Assembly (NCBI GenBank): GCA_016508695.1
Contig: VNKQ01000007.1
Location: forward strand, 1,302,001 to 1,366,000
Source of the DNA: Hyphodiscus hymeniophilus
Taxonomy: Eukaryota; Ascomycota; Leotiomycetes; Helotiales; Hyphodiscaceae
Direction of reading: 5' to 3'
Length of the DNA: 64,000 bases
Numbering within the stretch: the stretch's first letter is position 1; every line of letters begins with the position of its first letter. Made by a program: the position numbers and the translations under genes. The notes beneath the pieces are model-generated. The model was not told the origin of the DNA. It saw only the letters and a program-made list of their open reading frames with translations, and searched no databases. Below are positions 45,042 through 56,606 of the stretch, piece by piece.

Positions 45042-47561
45042 TCAGTCGACTTCCTCCTCAACGGGCTCAAACTCCTCTCCATCATCAATCTTCAGATGAG
45101 ATATCGATTCTTCAAGTCCAGCCTTAAAATTGCCCTTCGCTCCCGGTTTGACAGCTCTCTTCTTCTTCTTCGCTCCGCCAGCTTCACCGCCAACAGGAGC
45201 CTCTCTAATCCAACGCACAATAGCTTGCGCTCTCTCAGTACTAATGGGATATTCTTTTCCATCCTCCTGAGCCCATCGCTTCGGCATCTCTCTTCCTTCC
45301 GCACGTCGGGCTTCTTCTTCCTGTCTACGTTGTCTCGCCGCAACGGCAGCATGGAAACTGGCCTCATCATGGACCCTATCATCTTCCAAGGCTTCCATGA
45401 TGGCTTGCTGCTTCAGACGTTCCTTCTTCTCGGCAGGAGTTTCCTTTTGCTGGTTTGCGGCAGTCTGGCCAGGTAGAGGAGCGGGTGCGCAGAGAGATTC
45501 CCAAGATTGCTGGAGCTGGATCCAGTTGTTCCCGCGGCGGATAATCTCGATCCAATCTGCGCGACTAGGTGATCTTGCTGCTTGGAAAATGGGATAGCCG
45601 TCACAGACTCGAGCGAGTCTAGCTACCATGTGCGCATGTCGCTGCAGCTCTCGAGCTGAGGTTTGTACTAAGCAGTGACAAAGTAGGAGGGAATGAAGAG
45701 CATCGGTGAGCAGCGGGTGGTAAGTTAGAGCCTCGTGGCAGTCTGTCTGTGCAAGAATTGCCTTGGTGGCTTCAGTTTGAGAAGCTTGCATCTGCTGCTT
45801 GGTTGTAAGCGCAGTAGACGTTTCTGGATAGGGCGGGAGATCTGCTGGAGGTGTTGCAGAGAACAGAGCTGACATCTGATGAACAACGGGTGGTGGGAGA
45901 GTAGGCATATCCGCATTTCGAGAGGTGCTAGATTGTTGGCGATTTTTGTTGGTATGACTGTTATGAGGAACAAGGGCATCAGATAGTTGACCATTGCTCA
46001 ATGAGGCATTACTCTCCAGATCGAGAGCTCTGGCATGATTCTGAGGTCTGGGTATCTTGAAACCGTTTGCCGCTTGATTTACTTTACGCACAAACTCTTC
46101 GGTGATTTCTGATGGGAGCCCGGGGGTGTAGTCAAAATGTGAGAGATAGGAGATATAGTCTCGTAAAGCTCTCTTGGCATTCGTCTTAACGATCTTACGG
46201 GCCTCGAGATGTTTTCTCTGTGCCTCTTTTTCAGCAGGAGTCATCTCGACTTCCTCTTGGACAACGTCGTTGCCATTGATGTGCTCATTCTTGACCCCGT
46301 TTACTCCATTTGCCCCATGCGTGGCTCTTTTGGGCGAGGGTGGAAGGGCAGCATTGACATGTTGACAAGCAATAGTCAGGTAGACACCAGCACGATGAAA
46401 CAGGAGCTGTGTCTCGAGACTACTTGGGTGATCTTCTTCATCAATCTTGATCTCTTCTTTCCAGCGACTGTTCCGTTGCGCTTCAGCTGCTGCTTCACTA
46501 GCCAACTGCAGTTGTTGACGCCCAGCCTTGTGCTGACTTTGGATATATCTACACACTTGCAGTGCAGCTGTGAGATCTTGAGCTGCGCCAAAGAAATCAT
46601 CCTTAAATATCTTCGTGACTGCACGGGTCCGCAAGATCTCGGCCTCATTTGGTCGTTCGGCAATGACTTCGTCTAGTGGTTGTAGGCTCGTACATTCAGC
46701 AAGTTGGCGGGAAGGTATCTTTTCATGAAAGAAGTGGACGTATTTCGCATCTGCGTCAAGAGGGCTTCTTTGTAGAACAAGCTGGGCCACGTCCTCTAGT
46801 GTAGAAGCAGATTGCATCGTAGCGACACTACATGCGATCTCATCCAGATGATAAGCCTTGGATAGTTTTTGTGTAGCCTGTTCTCTCATCCGATGTTTTC
46901 TTTCCCTACTCAATTTGGCATTACCACCTCCACCTCCGATCCCAAGACCCAGCGCAGCGCCACCATTACCGAGCAGTCCATTGCCAGCATTTAAAGAGTT
47001 TGTCAGGGATGAGGAGGTAACACCGCTGGCTGCTCGTACGGCCAGATTGGTGGCATCATCGACGAGTTGTCTGATTTTTAGCAGGTCGAAGAAAACGGCG
47101 GGATCAATGGGTCGTGGACGAGGGAGATTGTAGTTGTTGTTCGCGAGGCTTTCGAGAACCTCAGGAGGCAATTGAAGCCATGGGCCATGGAAGGAAGAAA
47201 TATATCGCCAATGTCTATGGTAAAGTTAGCATTGGGAACCATAGGAAAACGCGCGTGCCGCGCCGCAACAGTTGGATCGCAATTGATAAAAGCTGCAGTT
47301 CATGGACTGTTTCCCGGAGAAATGACTGATCATATTCCGGGACGTGCAAGCCATGAGTTCAATCGTCGACTGGAGGCGATTTCATTGAAGAACGTACTTG
47401 TTGCGACATATTATCAACGCGGAAGAGGAGGTAGATGAGGAATTTGTTTCTTTGGGCTTTGTCGATGCAGATGGAGCTGCAGGACCAGCACTTGGACTTG
47501 GGTGGGTTGCGCTGTCAGAAGGTTCGCCAACATTCTGGCTCTTGTTCTTCTTCTTTGCCAT
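45042..47561 (-). CDS. Large conserved fungal protein of unknown function, possibly TPR-like
   Basis: Function not recognised. Exons 47398-47561 and 45042-47214 give 778 residues. The second exon opens with the well-ordered block HWRYISSFHGPWLQLPPEVL, joined in frame to a Lys-rich N-terminus (MAKKKNKSQNVGEPSDS). A glycine-rich stretch (GLLGNGGAALGLGIGGGGG) is followed by helical repeats that may be tetratricopeptide-like (for example EAEILRTRAVTKIFKDDFFGAAQDLTAAL and LLFHRAGVYLTIACQHV). Long Gln- and Lys-rich linkers lead to an Arg/Glu-rich coiled coil (EKKERLKQQAIMEALEDD) and a basic then acidic tail. The 183-nt intron has standard borders. Probably a scaffold or RNA/protein-binding protein; that is inference. 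Confidence 0.85.
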
Positions 47562-47973
47562 GATAAAAGATACAATAATGTTGATCTCTATTAAAATGTT
47601 GACAAGATTTCGTCTTGTCCTCAAGTGCTTCATACTCTTTCATCTCAAATTTTGTCTCATGCACTAAGGGCAAGTCCAACCGAGTGAATGAGTTCACTGT
47701 CTGGACTTGTCTCCATGAAATGGGATGGGATGAAGTTCACCAATTATATCAAGAGTCTGTTGCGGCAGTAATTCAGGTGTTCCAGGATTAATATTAGATT
47801 GAACTGTCTTCGGCTACTGATGAGAATATATCTGCTCATAGCATTCTTAAGATCCTCTCACTATCAATGTCGCAGAACGCTTATGCTGTCAAATGCAGTG
47901 CTACAGTACCCAGCCCGCTCAAAACTGAAATGTTTCCATGCTATGCATCCGGTTGCCATCATTTTGAACTCTC
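47562..47973. other. Intergenic region, tandem minus-strand genes
   Basis: 412 bases holding the promoter of the large conserved gene and the 3' end of VPS9. AT-rich; nothing else is recognised. Confidence 0.45.
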
Positions 47974-50555
47974 CTAAGAACTTAGTGCTAGGCATGCGTC
48001 AACGGCAGCGCCCACCCGGCCCTCCTTCTGGGACACGACATCACTGATGATCTCTCTGTCTAGATCTGGAAACATTCCTGCGAGTGTTTCTACCACATTG
48101 GAGTGCTCTGCTTGTTGAATCCGATGAGCCTCCGCCGCCTCAGCACTAGCCTGTCTGGCTGCTGAATCTTCCGCAGTCATCCTGTTTCGTTGCGTCTCTC
48201 GAGTGTCGGCTGGCCTGGCTGGGCTCCTAGGCCTATCCATGCTGATTCGAGGAGATGGAGTCATCCGCGGCGTATTACCTGGCAAGGGAGTTCGTGCAGG
48301 TCCACCGTGAGATGAGCTGCTGGAGCCTTCCTCTGAAAAGATTCGACCAATAGAGGATAGGGGCCGCTGGATCGTTCGAAGCAACCCTGTCATCGCTGCC
48401 TTTTCGTCCATTCCATCACCACTATCGTATTCGTTCGAAGACGTTGACTTCCGGGGTAATGATGATTCCCCTTCCATCGAATGTCGAGGCGTCACTTCAG
48501 GCCGACTGAGAGTTGATTTCTCGGAGAGCTGTGTTGGCGGAGGAGGTTCAGCGACTTCCGCCTGGTGTTTCTCAGCAATGGCGGACACGGCAGCTTCCAC
48601 ATTTTTCTCAAAGTCTTCATCGGAGATGGTCAAGCTTGTTCGATCAAGATTCTCGATGAACTGCACGGCGCCCAGCTTCGTGATGTTAGTGTCACTCCAT
48701 GTATCATTCGATGACCAAACACTCACCAACGACGAAAGGTAATAACCAGCTTCTCCGCCAAGCTTCTCCTGATTCCTGAATCGCAAAATGTACTGAACGT
48801 TTGATACAAGATGCTCAGGATTTGCTTGAAGAACAACGTAAATCAGTAATGGCATGAAGGAGTCCGCCGATGAGTCGCCTTTGGAATGTTTCAGTAGACC
48901 TACACCAAATCAGCATCTGAGACAAGTAGGAGTACACATAGGATGTATACCGAATATGACCTTGCAGCAGTTGAGTACGCAGATGATCTTGTCTCGAGGC
49001 GCTCTGTACGTCTTGATTTTGAGAAGTTCTACAAAATCAATTAGTTCAAAATATTGAGACGAGGCCTTTCCAAATTACCTTGTTGAGCAAGAATAAGAAA
49101 TCGCTTTCCACTGTCCCCCACCGGCGGGATCTCAAGATGCTCCTCTTGAATCCATCCATAAATGCTCACCTTTTGCGCTAAAATATCGTCTCTTTCGACA
49201 TCTTCTTGGTGTTGCCCTCTACGGCCAGGGCCCATAGGTCGTTCAGCGCCTTTCCTTCTGGGTTTCCCGCCAGGTATTGGCTGAGGTGGGGGTATTGCTG
49301 GCGAAAACGTCTGCGTATATAATCTGTTCATGACCAGTTTCTCCATGCCTTCGCGGGCATTATCGAACTCGGCATCTGATACCTCCCGCCATACTTCACA
49401 CTGACCCATCTTATTCGTAATAAAAGCTAGGAAATCACTAATTATCTTCACCTGCTCATGCACCATCCATTGTTTCTTTCCGAATTCCTGCAGAAACGAC
49501 CGCAGAAATTTGGCAACTGGATCGGCCGTCCTATGCCTTAACTGCTCCAAGAATCTATGGAAATCAAAGGGAAGGTCAGGTTCCGGCTCCGGTTCAGGAG
49601 GTGGAGGCCTATGTAAAGGCGGCGGCGACGATATGTGCGAGTCTACAGTTGAGAACCTATCTTCTTGCTTATTGCTCGTTCTAAAGCTGTGAATGGAGCC
49701 TGGCTTCGGTGGAACGGTAGGTCCTCGCTCATCTTCATTCCAGGCTTGCGAAATCGGGGAGTTCGAGGAAATTCGAAGATCCTGCATGTTTTTCATTGCG
49801 CTTGTATTGGAGTTGAGTGGTTCGAGGCTCGACTTCCGGGGAGGATGTTGAATAGGACTTCCAAGCAATGGGCCAGCGAATTCGAGACGTGGTGACATGA
49901 CTTCTTCATGACCAGGACCTTGCCCTTCCTCGCTGAATTGGTCCATGATGCTCTGTATTTCCGTCCTCGAATAACCCTCTCGTTCATCCTCACTCGTGGA
50001 GTTCTTTTCGTCGAAGCCAACATCGGACCTTGTAGGAGACCTCTCCGGGCGTTCGACCGTGCCCGTATATACCGGTATTGAGGTAGCACTGGATGTTGAT
50101 CTAGACGGTGGATTGGAGGATCTCGGCGTTTTAGGCGTAGGATCACGATAATCTGGAGAGAGGTGTTGCAAAGGAGGTGGCAATATTGATTTGGATGGCA
50201 TATCGAGGTCTGGCTTCAGAGTAGCTGTTGAGGACTCCATCGCATCATGGGCAGTATTTGGTTCCACAAGTGCAGGGCTGACCTCGCTGGGCCCAGCGTA
50301 TTCAGTATGTTCTTCCCCTGCTGCCGTCCGTTTTGCAGGCGGCTCATGTACATCTACCATCTTCTCGTGAGGGTTCTCTGACGTTGGATTGATGATTGAC
50401 TCTCTCATTCCTCCTGCTCCCTCCAGCCCCTCGCCAGGAATTTCTTGCTTATTCTCTACATCTGCGGTCTCATGCGCAATGGCAGGTGCAAGAGTATCGT
50501 CTGGGAGCTCCTCTGCAAAAAGGATGGCTTCTGTCGCTTGTTTGGGGGAAGACAT
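47974..50555 (-). CDS. VPS9: Vps9, Rab5-type guanine nucleotide exchange factor
   Basis: Activates Rab5/Vps21 GTPases on endosomes for vacuolar protein sorting. Exons leftwards 49079-50555, 48951-49028, 48727-48899 and 47974-48675 give 809 residues. The first 320 residues are disordered (Pro/Ser-rich, with PPPLHRPPPPEPEPEPD). Then comes the helical bundle (DFHRFLEQLRHRTADPVAKF) and the VPS9 domain (KVSIYGWIQEEHLEIP, APRDKIICVLNCCKVIFGLL, ADSFMPLLIYVVLQANPEHL, SNVQYILRF). The C-terminal CUE domain, which binds ubiquitin, is ETLAGMFPDLDREIISDVV. The typical CUE dileucine is not obvious at the end (ACLALSS). The third intron (48676-48726) is 51 nt, keeps frame and has no stop. Strong call. Confidence 0.95.
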
Positions 50556-50997
50556 GCATCCGCCAGTGCCTTAGATAGGCGTTTATTAGTGTTGGCTTAT
50601 TGTTGGCGGGGTATATTTCGGACTGAGACGTCTCGCAGCAATTCGTGAGGAGATCTTGCGAAGGAAAGAGTGCACAACTTTGGGTGTGTTCGAGAAGCAG
50701 GCATTGGGAGGATGTCTAGCATCTATCCATGCCCCTGGGTTGAGTTGGGAGTCGTTTGAGCCTCGTGGTCGTGTTTGGATTCGGCCTCGGGTGACCATGT
50801 GGATTGAAGCCTGAAGCGAGAACACCGACCGTAATTTTCTCTCCAGGGAAATCCCCCTTTCCACCCCAAACACAGCAACCTTCCCATGCTGCGCCGAAAT
50901 CAGGACCACCTTTTGAATTAAGGACTGACCACTCAGGTGCTCAGACGATGGATTGGTATACAACTGCCTAGGACGACATCAGAAATGCAGCCGCAAA
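50556..50997. promoter_or_regulatory. Divergent intergenic region between VPS9 and the asparagine-synthetase-like gene
   Basis: 442 bases between divergent starts, so it carries two promoters. No TATA-like element or repeat stands out. Confidence 0.45.
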
Positions 50998-52948
50998 ATG
51001 TGTGGAATCCATGCCTCAATTTCTTCCAACGGCTTCAAACCGCCAAGTAGTGGTTTGAAGGTTTTGCTCTGCAATCGAGGTCCAGATCACTTCGGCGAAG
51101 CTCAAGCAGAGTTGGAGAAAGACGGGGAAACGTTTTTTCTTTCATTTACATCCACAGTCTTGGCACTCAGAGGTGGACACGTTGAGACTCAGCCTTTCGT
51201 GGACAGCCAGAGTGGTTCGATCTTATGTTGGAATGGCGAAGCATGGAGGATTGACTCAAAACCTGTTACAGGTAATGATGGCCAAAAACTATTTGAAACT
51301 CTCTTGAAAGCAGGTTCCCAAAACCGCTACTCCGACTCAAATGCCGCTATTCTGAGGGTCTTGCGGAGTATTTCTGGGCCCTTCGCTTTCATCTTTTTTG
51401 ACAAGATTCATAGCTGCATCTACCTCGGCCGGGATCGTCTAGGGAGGCGGTCTTTATTGTATAATACAGAATCGGACCCTGGCTGTATGGAATTTGCTAG
51501 CACTTCCGATCCTGCTAGTCAATGTTGGAAGGAAGTAGAAGCCGATGCTATCTATCATCTTTCATGCAGTAGCGAAAATGGCTTCCAATCCTATGTTAAC
51601 CATTTTTCAACGACAGCCTCGTTACCACTACTGAGGTATCCGTGGCTACCAGATGACCTGCAATCTTCGGTAAGCGAACCTGTCCCCTCTTGCAGACTGA
51701 GGTTTTTCGAATCGAATATCCAAAAACTGAATGCAGCAGTCCCCCCTTCTTGGCCAATTCAATAGAAGTGTGCCTTCTGAGGTGCACGCTCTCACCAGTC
51801 TCTCTGAGCCAGTGAGGCTACTAAGGACCCACCTCTCTGAATCTCTGAAGTTCAGAATTCTAAACATTCCCATACCTCCACCGTTGAACGGAGTACAAAA
51901 TGTGCGTGTAGCCGTCCTGTTCTCTGGAGGCCTTGACTGTACAGTACTGGCGCGTATGGCACATGATATCCTCCCTCCGGAACATGACATCGATCTCATC
52001 AACGTGGCATTCGAAAACCCACGAGTAGTAGCAGCTACCAAGGAGACATTAAAGTCAAAGAGACGGATTCAAAAGAACTCAGGTGCTGAAGCACAAAACT
52101 CCGAGCAGACTGATGGTGAACACAAGAACTCTGTTGAGTTATCGCCCTACGAGGTATGTCCCGATAGGATGACAGGGAGGAAATCATTCCAAGAACTTCA
52201 GGACGTGTGTGTTGGAAGAGTCTGGAGATTTATTGCTGTACGTACCCAACTTCCTTCACGTATTTGGTTGGTGACAGTTTCCCAGGTCGACATTCCATAT
52301 ACAGAGACTGTGGCACACCGTGATGAAGTGGTGAAGCTCATCTATCCCCACAATACCGAAATGGATCTCTCAATAGCCTACGCATTGTATTTTGCAGCCC
52401 GAGGAAGTGGCATTGCGAGCTCCAATGTCAGCATTTATTCAACCTCCTACACGACGCCAGCTCGAGTTCTGATATCCGGTTTGGGAGCCGACGAGCTCTT
52501 CGGCGGATACACACGCCACGCTACGGCTTTTAACAGGGCTGGTTTTACGGGGCTCCTCAACGAGCTTGAGCTAGACGTCAATCGACTGGGGAAACGAAAC
52601 TTAGGGAGAGATGATCGGGTGATCTCACATTGGGGTCGAGAAGCACGATTTCCATATCTCGAAGAAAATCTGGTGAAGTGGGCTGTTGAATGCCCTATCT
52701 GGGAGAAATGCGGCTTTTCGACCACAGCACCAAAGGAACCAGCGACGCCTGACATCGAACCTGGGAAGAAGGTTCTACGATTGCTTGCTTACAATCTTGG
52801 AATGTATTCAGTTGCCCAAGAGAAGAAGAGAGCAGTAGGTTCAGGTTTCATACCATAGTTCCAAGCTTATGAGATACAGATCCAATTTGGAGCAAGGACT
52901 GCGAAAATGGAGATCGGCAGAACGAAAGGAACTGCACTGATATCTTAA
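50998..52948 (+). CDS. Asparagine synthetase domain-containing protein (ASNSD1-like)
   Basis: Two-domain protein: an N-terminal Ntn glutamine amidohydrolase (MCGIHASIS with Cys2 as nucleophile; CNRGPDHFG; WNGEAW) and a C-terminal ATP-pyrophosphatase domain (VAVLFSGGLDCTVLARMA with the SGGLD loop; GLGADELFGGYTRH; WGREARFPYLEENLV). Exons 50998-51669, 51737-52237, 52286-52834 and 52880-52948 give 596 residues. The last intron is only 45 nt, and splicing it restores the family ending EKKRAIQFGARTAKMEIG, so the in-frame stop at 52856-52858 is intronic. The intron at 52238-52285 (48 nt) is in frame and stop-free. Whether this group makes asparagine is unknown; it differs from true ASN1. The first exon join (51669/51737) was chosen by frame and is slightly less sure. 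Confidence 0.92.
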
Positions 52949-53441
52949 TACAAAGAGGAATTCCGCTTGGCAGTGATGATACTCAGATACTACTGAACCC
53001 TACCTCGTACCCTCGGAAGCTTGTTCACAAGGCTTTTCGTGTGTTTCTGTGCAAGCAGTAACCTGATAGTTTTGCTGAATGCCGTTGGACAAAAGCGTAG
53101 GCCGTAATGAAGTAGTAAAGGCAAGTCTGAGCCAGTAGCAGAAGCTTCTTCTCGAAATTCTGGGATCTTTCGTACCTAGAAGCGATGGACATATAGACAG
53201 AAAAGGATGAGAAGAGAGACACAGGAAAGCAGTGATTGAATGACATCCTTCAAGAATAAGTACAAGTGTATTTTGTTATTTTTAAGTGTGGACTATGAAA
53301 TGCCGCCCCTACCCCTTATCGACAGTATCTTCTGTGGAGAGTTCAAGTACTTTACCTGACGCCCTGATTTTGTCGAGAAGTATGATGAATAAGTCGAGTG
53401 GCCCCTGAAACGCCCGAGCGCACCGACATTAAAAGCATGTA
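52949..53441. other. Convergent intergenic region
   Basis: 493 bases after the asparagine-synthetase-like gene. No supported gene, repeat or RNA. Confidence 0.4.
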
Positions 53442-53750
53442 TCAAGTCTGGCTCGCACCTAGCCATTGTTCTGGTGTGATGGGGAAGCTTTGTGTCGTAT
53501 TTCTGGCTCGTGTTCTCTGTGAAAAAGTGGGCGGTAAGACTACTGGTAGTCCAGCGCGAAGAACTCGGTCAATCTCTCCTACGAGAGTTTGCCATTGCTC
53601 GTCGATTAGGTTTGGGAGAGGTAGCTGGTTGGCAGCATCTCTTGCAAATGCAGTCCGACGACGATGGGTTTCGCCTTCTCTGACTATACCTGTGCTGAGT
53701 GCTTCCTCCCAGAGAGGGCCGAGCTGGGACAGCTCTTCTGGCGTGATCAT
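53442..53750 (-). CDS. Possible small protein, 102 residues (downstream member of overlapping pair)
   Basis: ATG-started frame encoding MITPEELSQLGPLWEEAL and, further on, LPNLIDEQWQTLVGEIDRVL, two amphipathic helices, then a basic region. No family is recognised. Its ATG overlaps the stop of the upstream frame in the sequence ATGA. The protein-like helix pattern argues for coding, but a competing plus-strand frame covers the same DNA. Could be the second part of one protein through an unrecognised splice or a frame change. Confidence 0.35.
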   Translation of the reverse strand: MITPEELSQLGPLWEEALSTGIVREGETHRRRTAFARDAANQLPLPNLIDEQWQTLVGEIDRVLRAGLPVVLPPTFSQRTRARNTTQSFPITPEQWLGASQT

Positions 53751-53962
53751 AGATGCAGTGGGCTCGGCCGTTGAAGATCGTTGAGGATGTGAGCATCAAG
53801 GTGGAGACTTGTGTTCATGCTCTCCGTGGATGAATACGCAAATTTGACAGCATCCCGAAAAGCCTGTCTTTCAATACACTTTTGGCAATGTCCAACGCGA
53901 ATGTGTCCACGAAGGAAACATCGGAGGCAGGATTCTCGCAGGAAACGTATGTTAAGACACAT
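53747..53962 (-). CDS. Possible small cysteine/histidine-rich protein, 71 residues
   Basis: ATG-started frame (53960-53962) beginning MCLNIRFLRESCLRCFLRGH and continuing IRVGHCQKCIERQAF. The C-x2-C and HC-x2-C spacing resembles a small zinc-binding fold. Many short fungal proteins of unknown role start MCxxxxxFxxC, so the pattern is suggestive but not a family call. The stop (TGA, 53747-53749) overlaps the next ATG. No intron or signal peptide is seen. Confidence 0.35.
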   Translation of the reverse strand: MCLNIRFLRESCLRCFLRGHIRVGHCQKCIERQAFRDAVKFAYSSTESMNTSLHLDAHILNDLQRPSPLHL

Positions 53963-54915
53963 GGTGTTGGGACTTGTGAGCTTTGCGTTCGTTGCCTTGA
54001 GTGAGTTCTGGTCTGGAAGTCGTCGATGTTGTTGATATTGACAGACGACACGGAGATACGTAAGGGACTGATGGATGTGTAAATGGATGAGAGACTGAGA
54101 GTTGAAAGAAACGATCGATTATCAATTCGAGTGTGCAGAGCTGTTCACACATTGTATTGTCTCTTCTGGACGACATCTTTCGCGCTCGGCAACAAGTGGA
54201 TGTCATTCTCCAGATGTGGCAAACGAAGGGGTTGTCGAGCAACCAAGCCTGTCCTGCCTCGGAGAATCAAGACGTTATGAAACAGTAAACAAACTTGCTT
54301 TGTTCCAAAAGTGAATCGTTAGCTAGTAAAATGGTGGAACTGTCCACATAGTACGTCGGGATATCATCATTATATCCGAATTGGGTAAAATGTCAACAAC
54401 CAAAACTAAACAATGAAGTCCCACAAACATTTTCGTCTTACAGCCTACTTGGTGAAAAAGTGATTCCTCATAGCAGATTTGAGTAGCGTTTTCGGATGTT
54501 TAGATCCCCCTGAAAAGGGTTCCATCTGACCTGCAAAGGTAGGAATTCATCCGAGCCCCGAAGAGTTTGCCGCGCCAATGACGATCAAATAGTGTGAACT
54601 CAAGTGCAATACTACCCCACAGTCAACGACCTTTTTAAGAAGTTATCGCGGGGTAAAACATTAGCCATTATAACTACATGGATACTTCAAGAAAGTGGAA
54701 GTATGTATGGTGGATAATATTTACAGCTGCCTTAGTTTGAAAAAGAGGAGCACTTGCCAGTGGAGGTCATGAATGGCCTTGCATGTTCCCTCTATCTGCG
54801 CCCGTATTACATATAAGGTGTTAATCCCATTCTGAATCAAAGTTCGCAATTGTTTAGTTGTTTAGCCTAACTTGTCACTTTGCTTGTATCTTTGGGAGAA
54901 ATCGGTTATCTTAAA
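53963..54915. other. Divergent intergenic region before the galactanase
   Basis: 953 bases, AT-rich from 54280 to 54915. A TATAAG element lies about 100 bases before the galactanase ATG. No other feature is supported. Confidence 0.4.
54812..54817 (+). promoter_or_regulatory. Candidate TATA box of the GH53 gene
   Basis: TATAAG in ACATATAAGGTG, 99 bases upstream of the ATG at 54916. Sequence match only. Confidence 0.35.
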
Positions 54916-56606
54916 ATGCATCTTTGGAACTTCCTCCTGCTGCTGCTGCCACTGGCAGCAGCAATACCGTCCCAGCCTAAGCAGGCTCTACGACGCTCTG
55001 GGTAAGTAAGATCCTGACTCTGCCCAGACGTTCTTTTCGATCGGATCGGGCTCTAAGAATTTCACTTGCCGAAAAAATTGAGCAAATCGAATTCCAAAGA
55101 ACTTTTTCCTACACTCATACTGACATTCGCAAAGCGAACACCCAAATGATTTCTTCTACAAAGGCCATGATTTGAGCTCTCTTCTCATGCTCGAAGAAGG
55201 CGACTGCATCTACAAAGACACAGCACGGAACAATGAAACTAGACCAGCGGAGGCTATTCTCGGGGACGGAGGAATGAACTCGGTGCGATTGAGAATATGG
55301 GTAAATCCGGTTGGGGGTACATATGGGCTGCAGTAAGTCATATTTTCGGAGCAAAACCTCCTCTTTTTGATGTCCCCTAGGCGCTGTAGATCCGAGACGT
55401 ATCCCGAGAGTGATTTGCTTCTCAGGCAAACTCATGAACTCTGATTTCTAGCTCATTGGTTTATGTTGACTCTGAGATTGTGATTTTAGGTATAATCTGG
55501 AGCTAGCAAAGCGTTTTCAGAGGGAAGGGTATAAGATTTATTTGGATTTCCATTTTTCGTGAGTTTCTACGTCCAAGGGAGCTTTGATGTGAACAGTGCT
55601 GACGATGGAAGTGATTCTTGGGCAGATCCGAATAAACAACGTAAGTGCTCGTATGGTTCACGACAAAGTCCAAAATGGACCAGCTGTTGTGTAATGAGGC
55701 AATAGCTTAGTGTGTTTCATGATGAGAATCATCTGTTCTTGACATCTCCTAGTAGCATTTACCGCTGGAATAGTCACTTGGGATGATTTGCTGATCATGC
55801 GATGTCTTACAGCCCCTCCAGCAGCATGGCCAACTTCTCTAATACCACTTGCCACGACTCTTCGAGCTTATGTTAAAGACACACTTGTATCATTTAAGCA
55901 AGCCGGTATCAATCTCGATCTAGTTGCTCTCGGAAATGAAATCCGGCATGGCCTTCTCTGGCCCGCTGGCTATGCTGATGTCGACGTCGAGCCTTGGCCA
56001 GAAACCGTTAGGAACTTCTCGAGCTTGGCATACCTATGGAAAGCAGCCCGGGCTGGAGTCGACGATGCTATTTATGAAGGGGTTCCAAAACCTCAAGTGC
56101 TCATCCATATCGACGATGGCTGGAATTTGACATTGCAACAACGCTGGTTCAGTGCTATGGTAGAGAATGGGGTGCCAACCAGCGCATGGGATGTTTTTGG
56201 GTTCAGTTTCTATCCATTCTATGGGACTGCAGCGACTTTTGCGAACCTCAGAACGACTCTCAATACCCTTGCAGAGGAGTATCGGAAACCTATCCAAGTT
56301 GTAGAAACGGACTATCCCGCTGTCTGCAATGGCGAGTACAACCCAATTCCGCCGAGCTCAGAGCCGGAGATTCCTTACAGTATCGCTGGACAAACGGAGT
56401 GGACAGATGATGTGATCAGTATCGTTCAGCAAGTGCCTTATGGACTCGGACGAGGAGTGCATTACTGGGAACCAGCATGGCTGAATGGCACAAGTCTGGG
56501 AAGTAATTGCAGCGATGCTATCCTGTTTCAGACAGACTACAGTGCGTATCCACTGACTGTCGGATATTCAAGGAGTTCTGTAGGTATGTTTAAAGTCAGG
56601 ACATGA
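54916..56606 (+). CDS. Secreted arabinogalactan endo-beta-1,4-galactanase (GH53)
   Basis: Extracellular glycoside hydrolase cutting beta-1,4-galactan side chains of plant pectin. Exons 54916-55001, 55135-55332, 55490-55558, 55612-55640 and 55813-56606 give 391 residues. The signal peptide MHLWNFLLLLLPLAAAIPS includes a CTG run. GH53 features are NDFFYKGHDLSSLLMLEEGD, GMNSVRLRIWVNP, YLDFHFSDSWADPNKQ (joined over two small exons), the acid/base region VALGNEIRHGLLWP (Asn-Glu) and the nucleophile region IQVVETDYPAVC (Glu). It ends LTVGYSRSSVGMFKVRT. Introns number four, and exon 4 is only 29 nt. It suggests plant-associated or litter-degrading growth. Confidence 0.93.

Noticed and set aside
53398..53784. 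Plus-strand frame of 128 codons opposite the small minus-strand ORF pair
   Set aside because: No true ATG at its head and no protein-like pattern; likely the mirror of the minus-strand frames.
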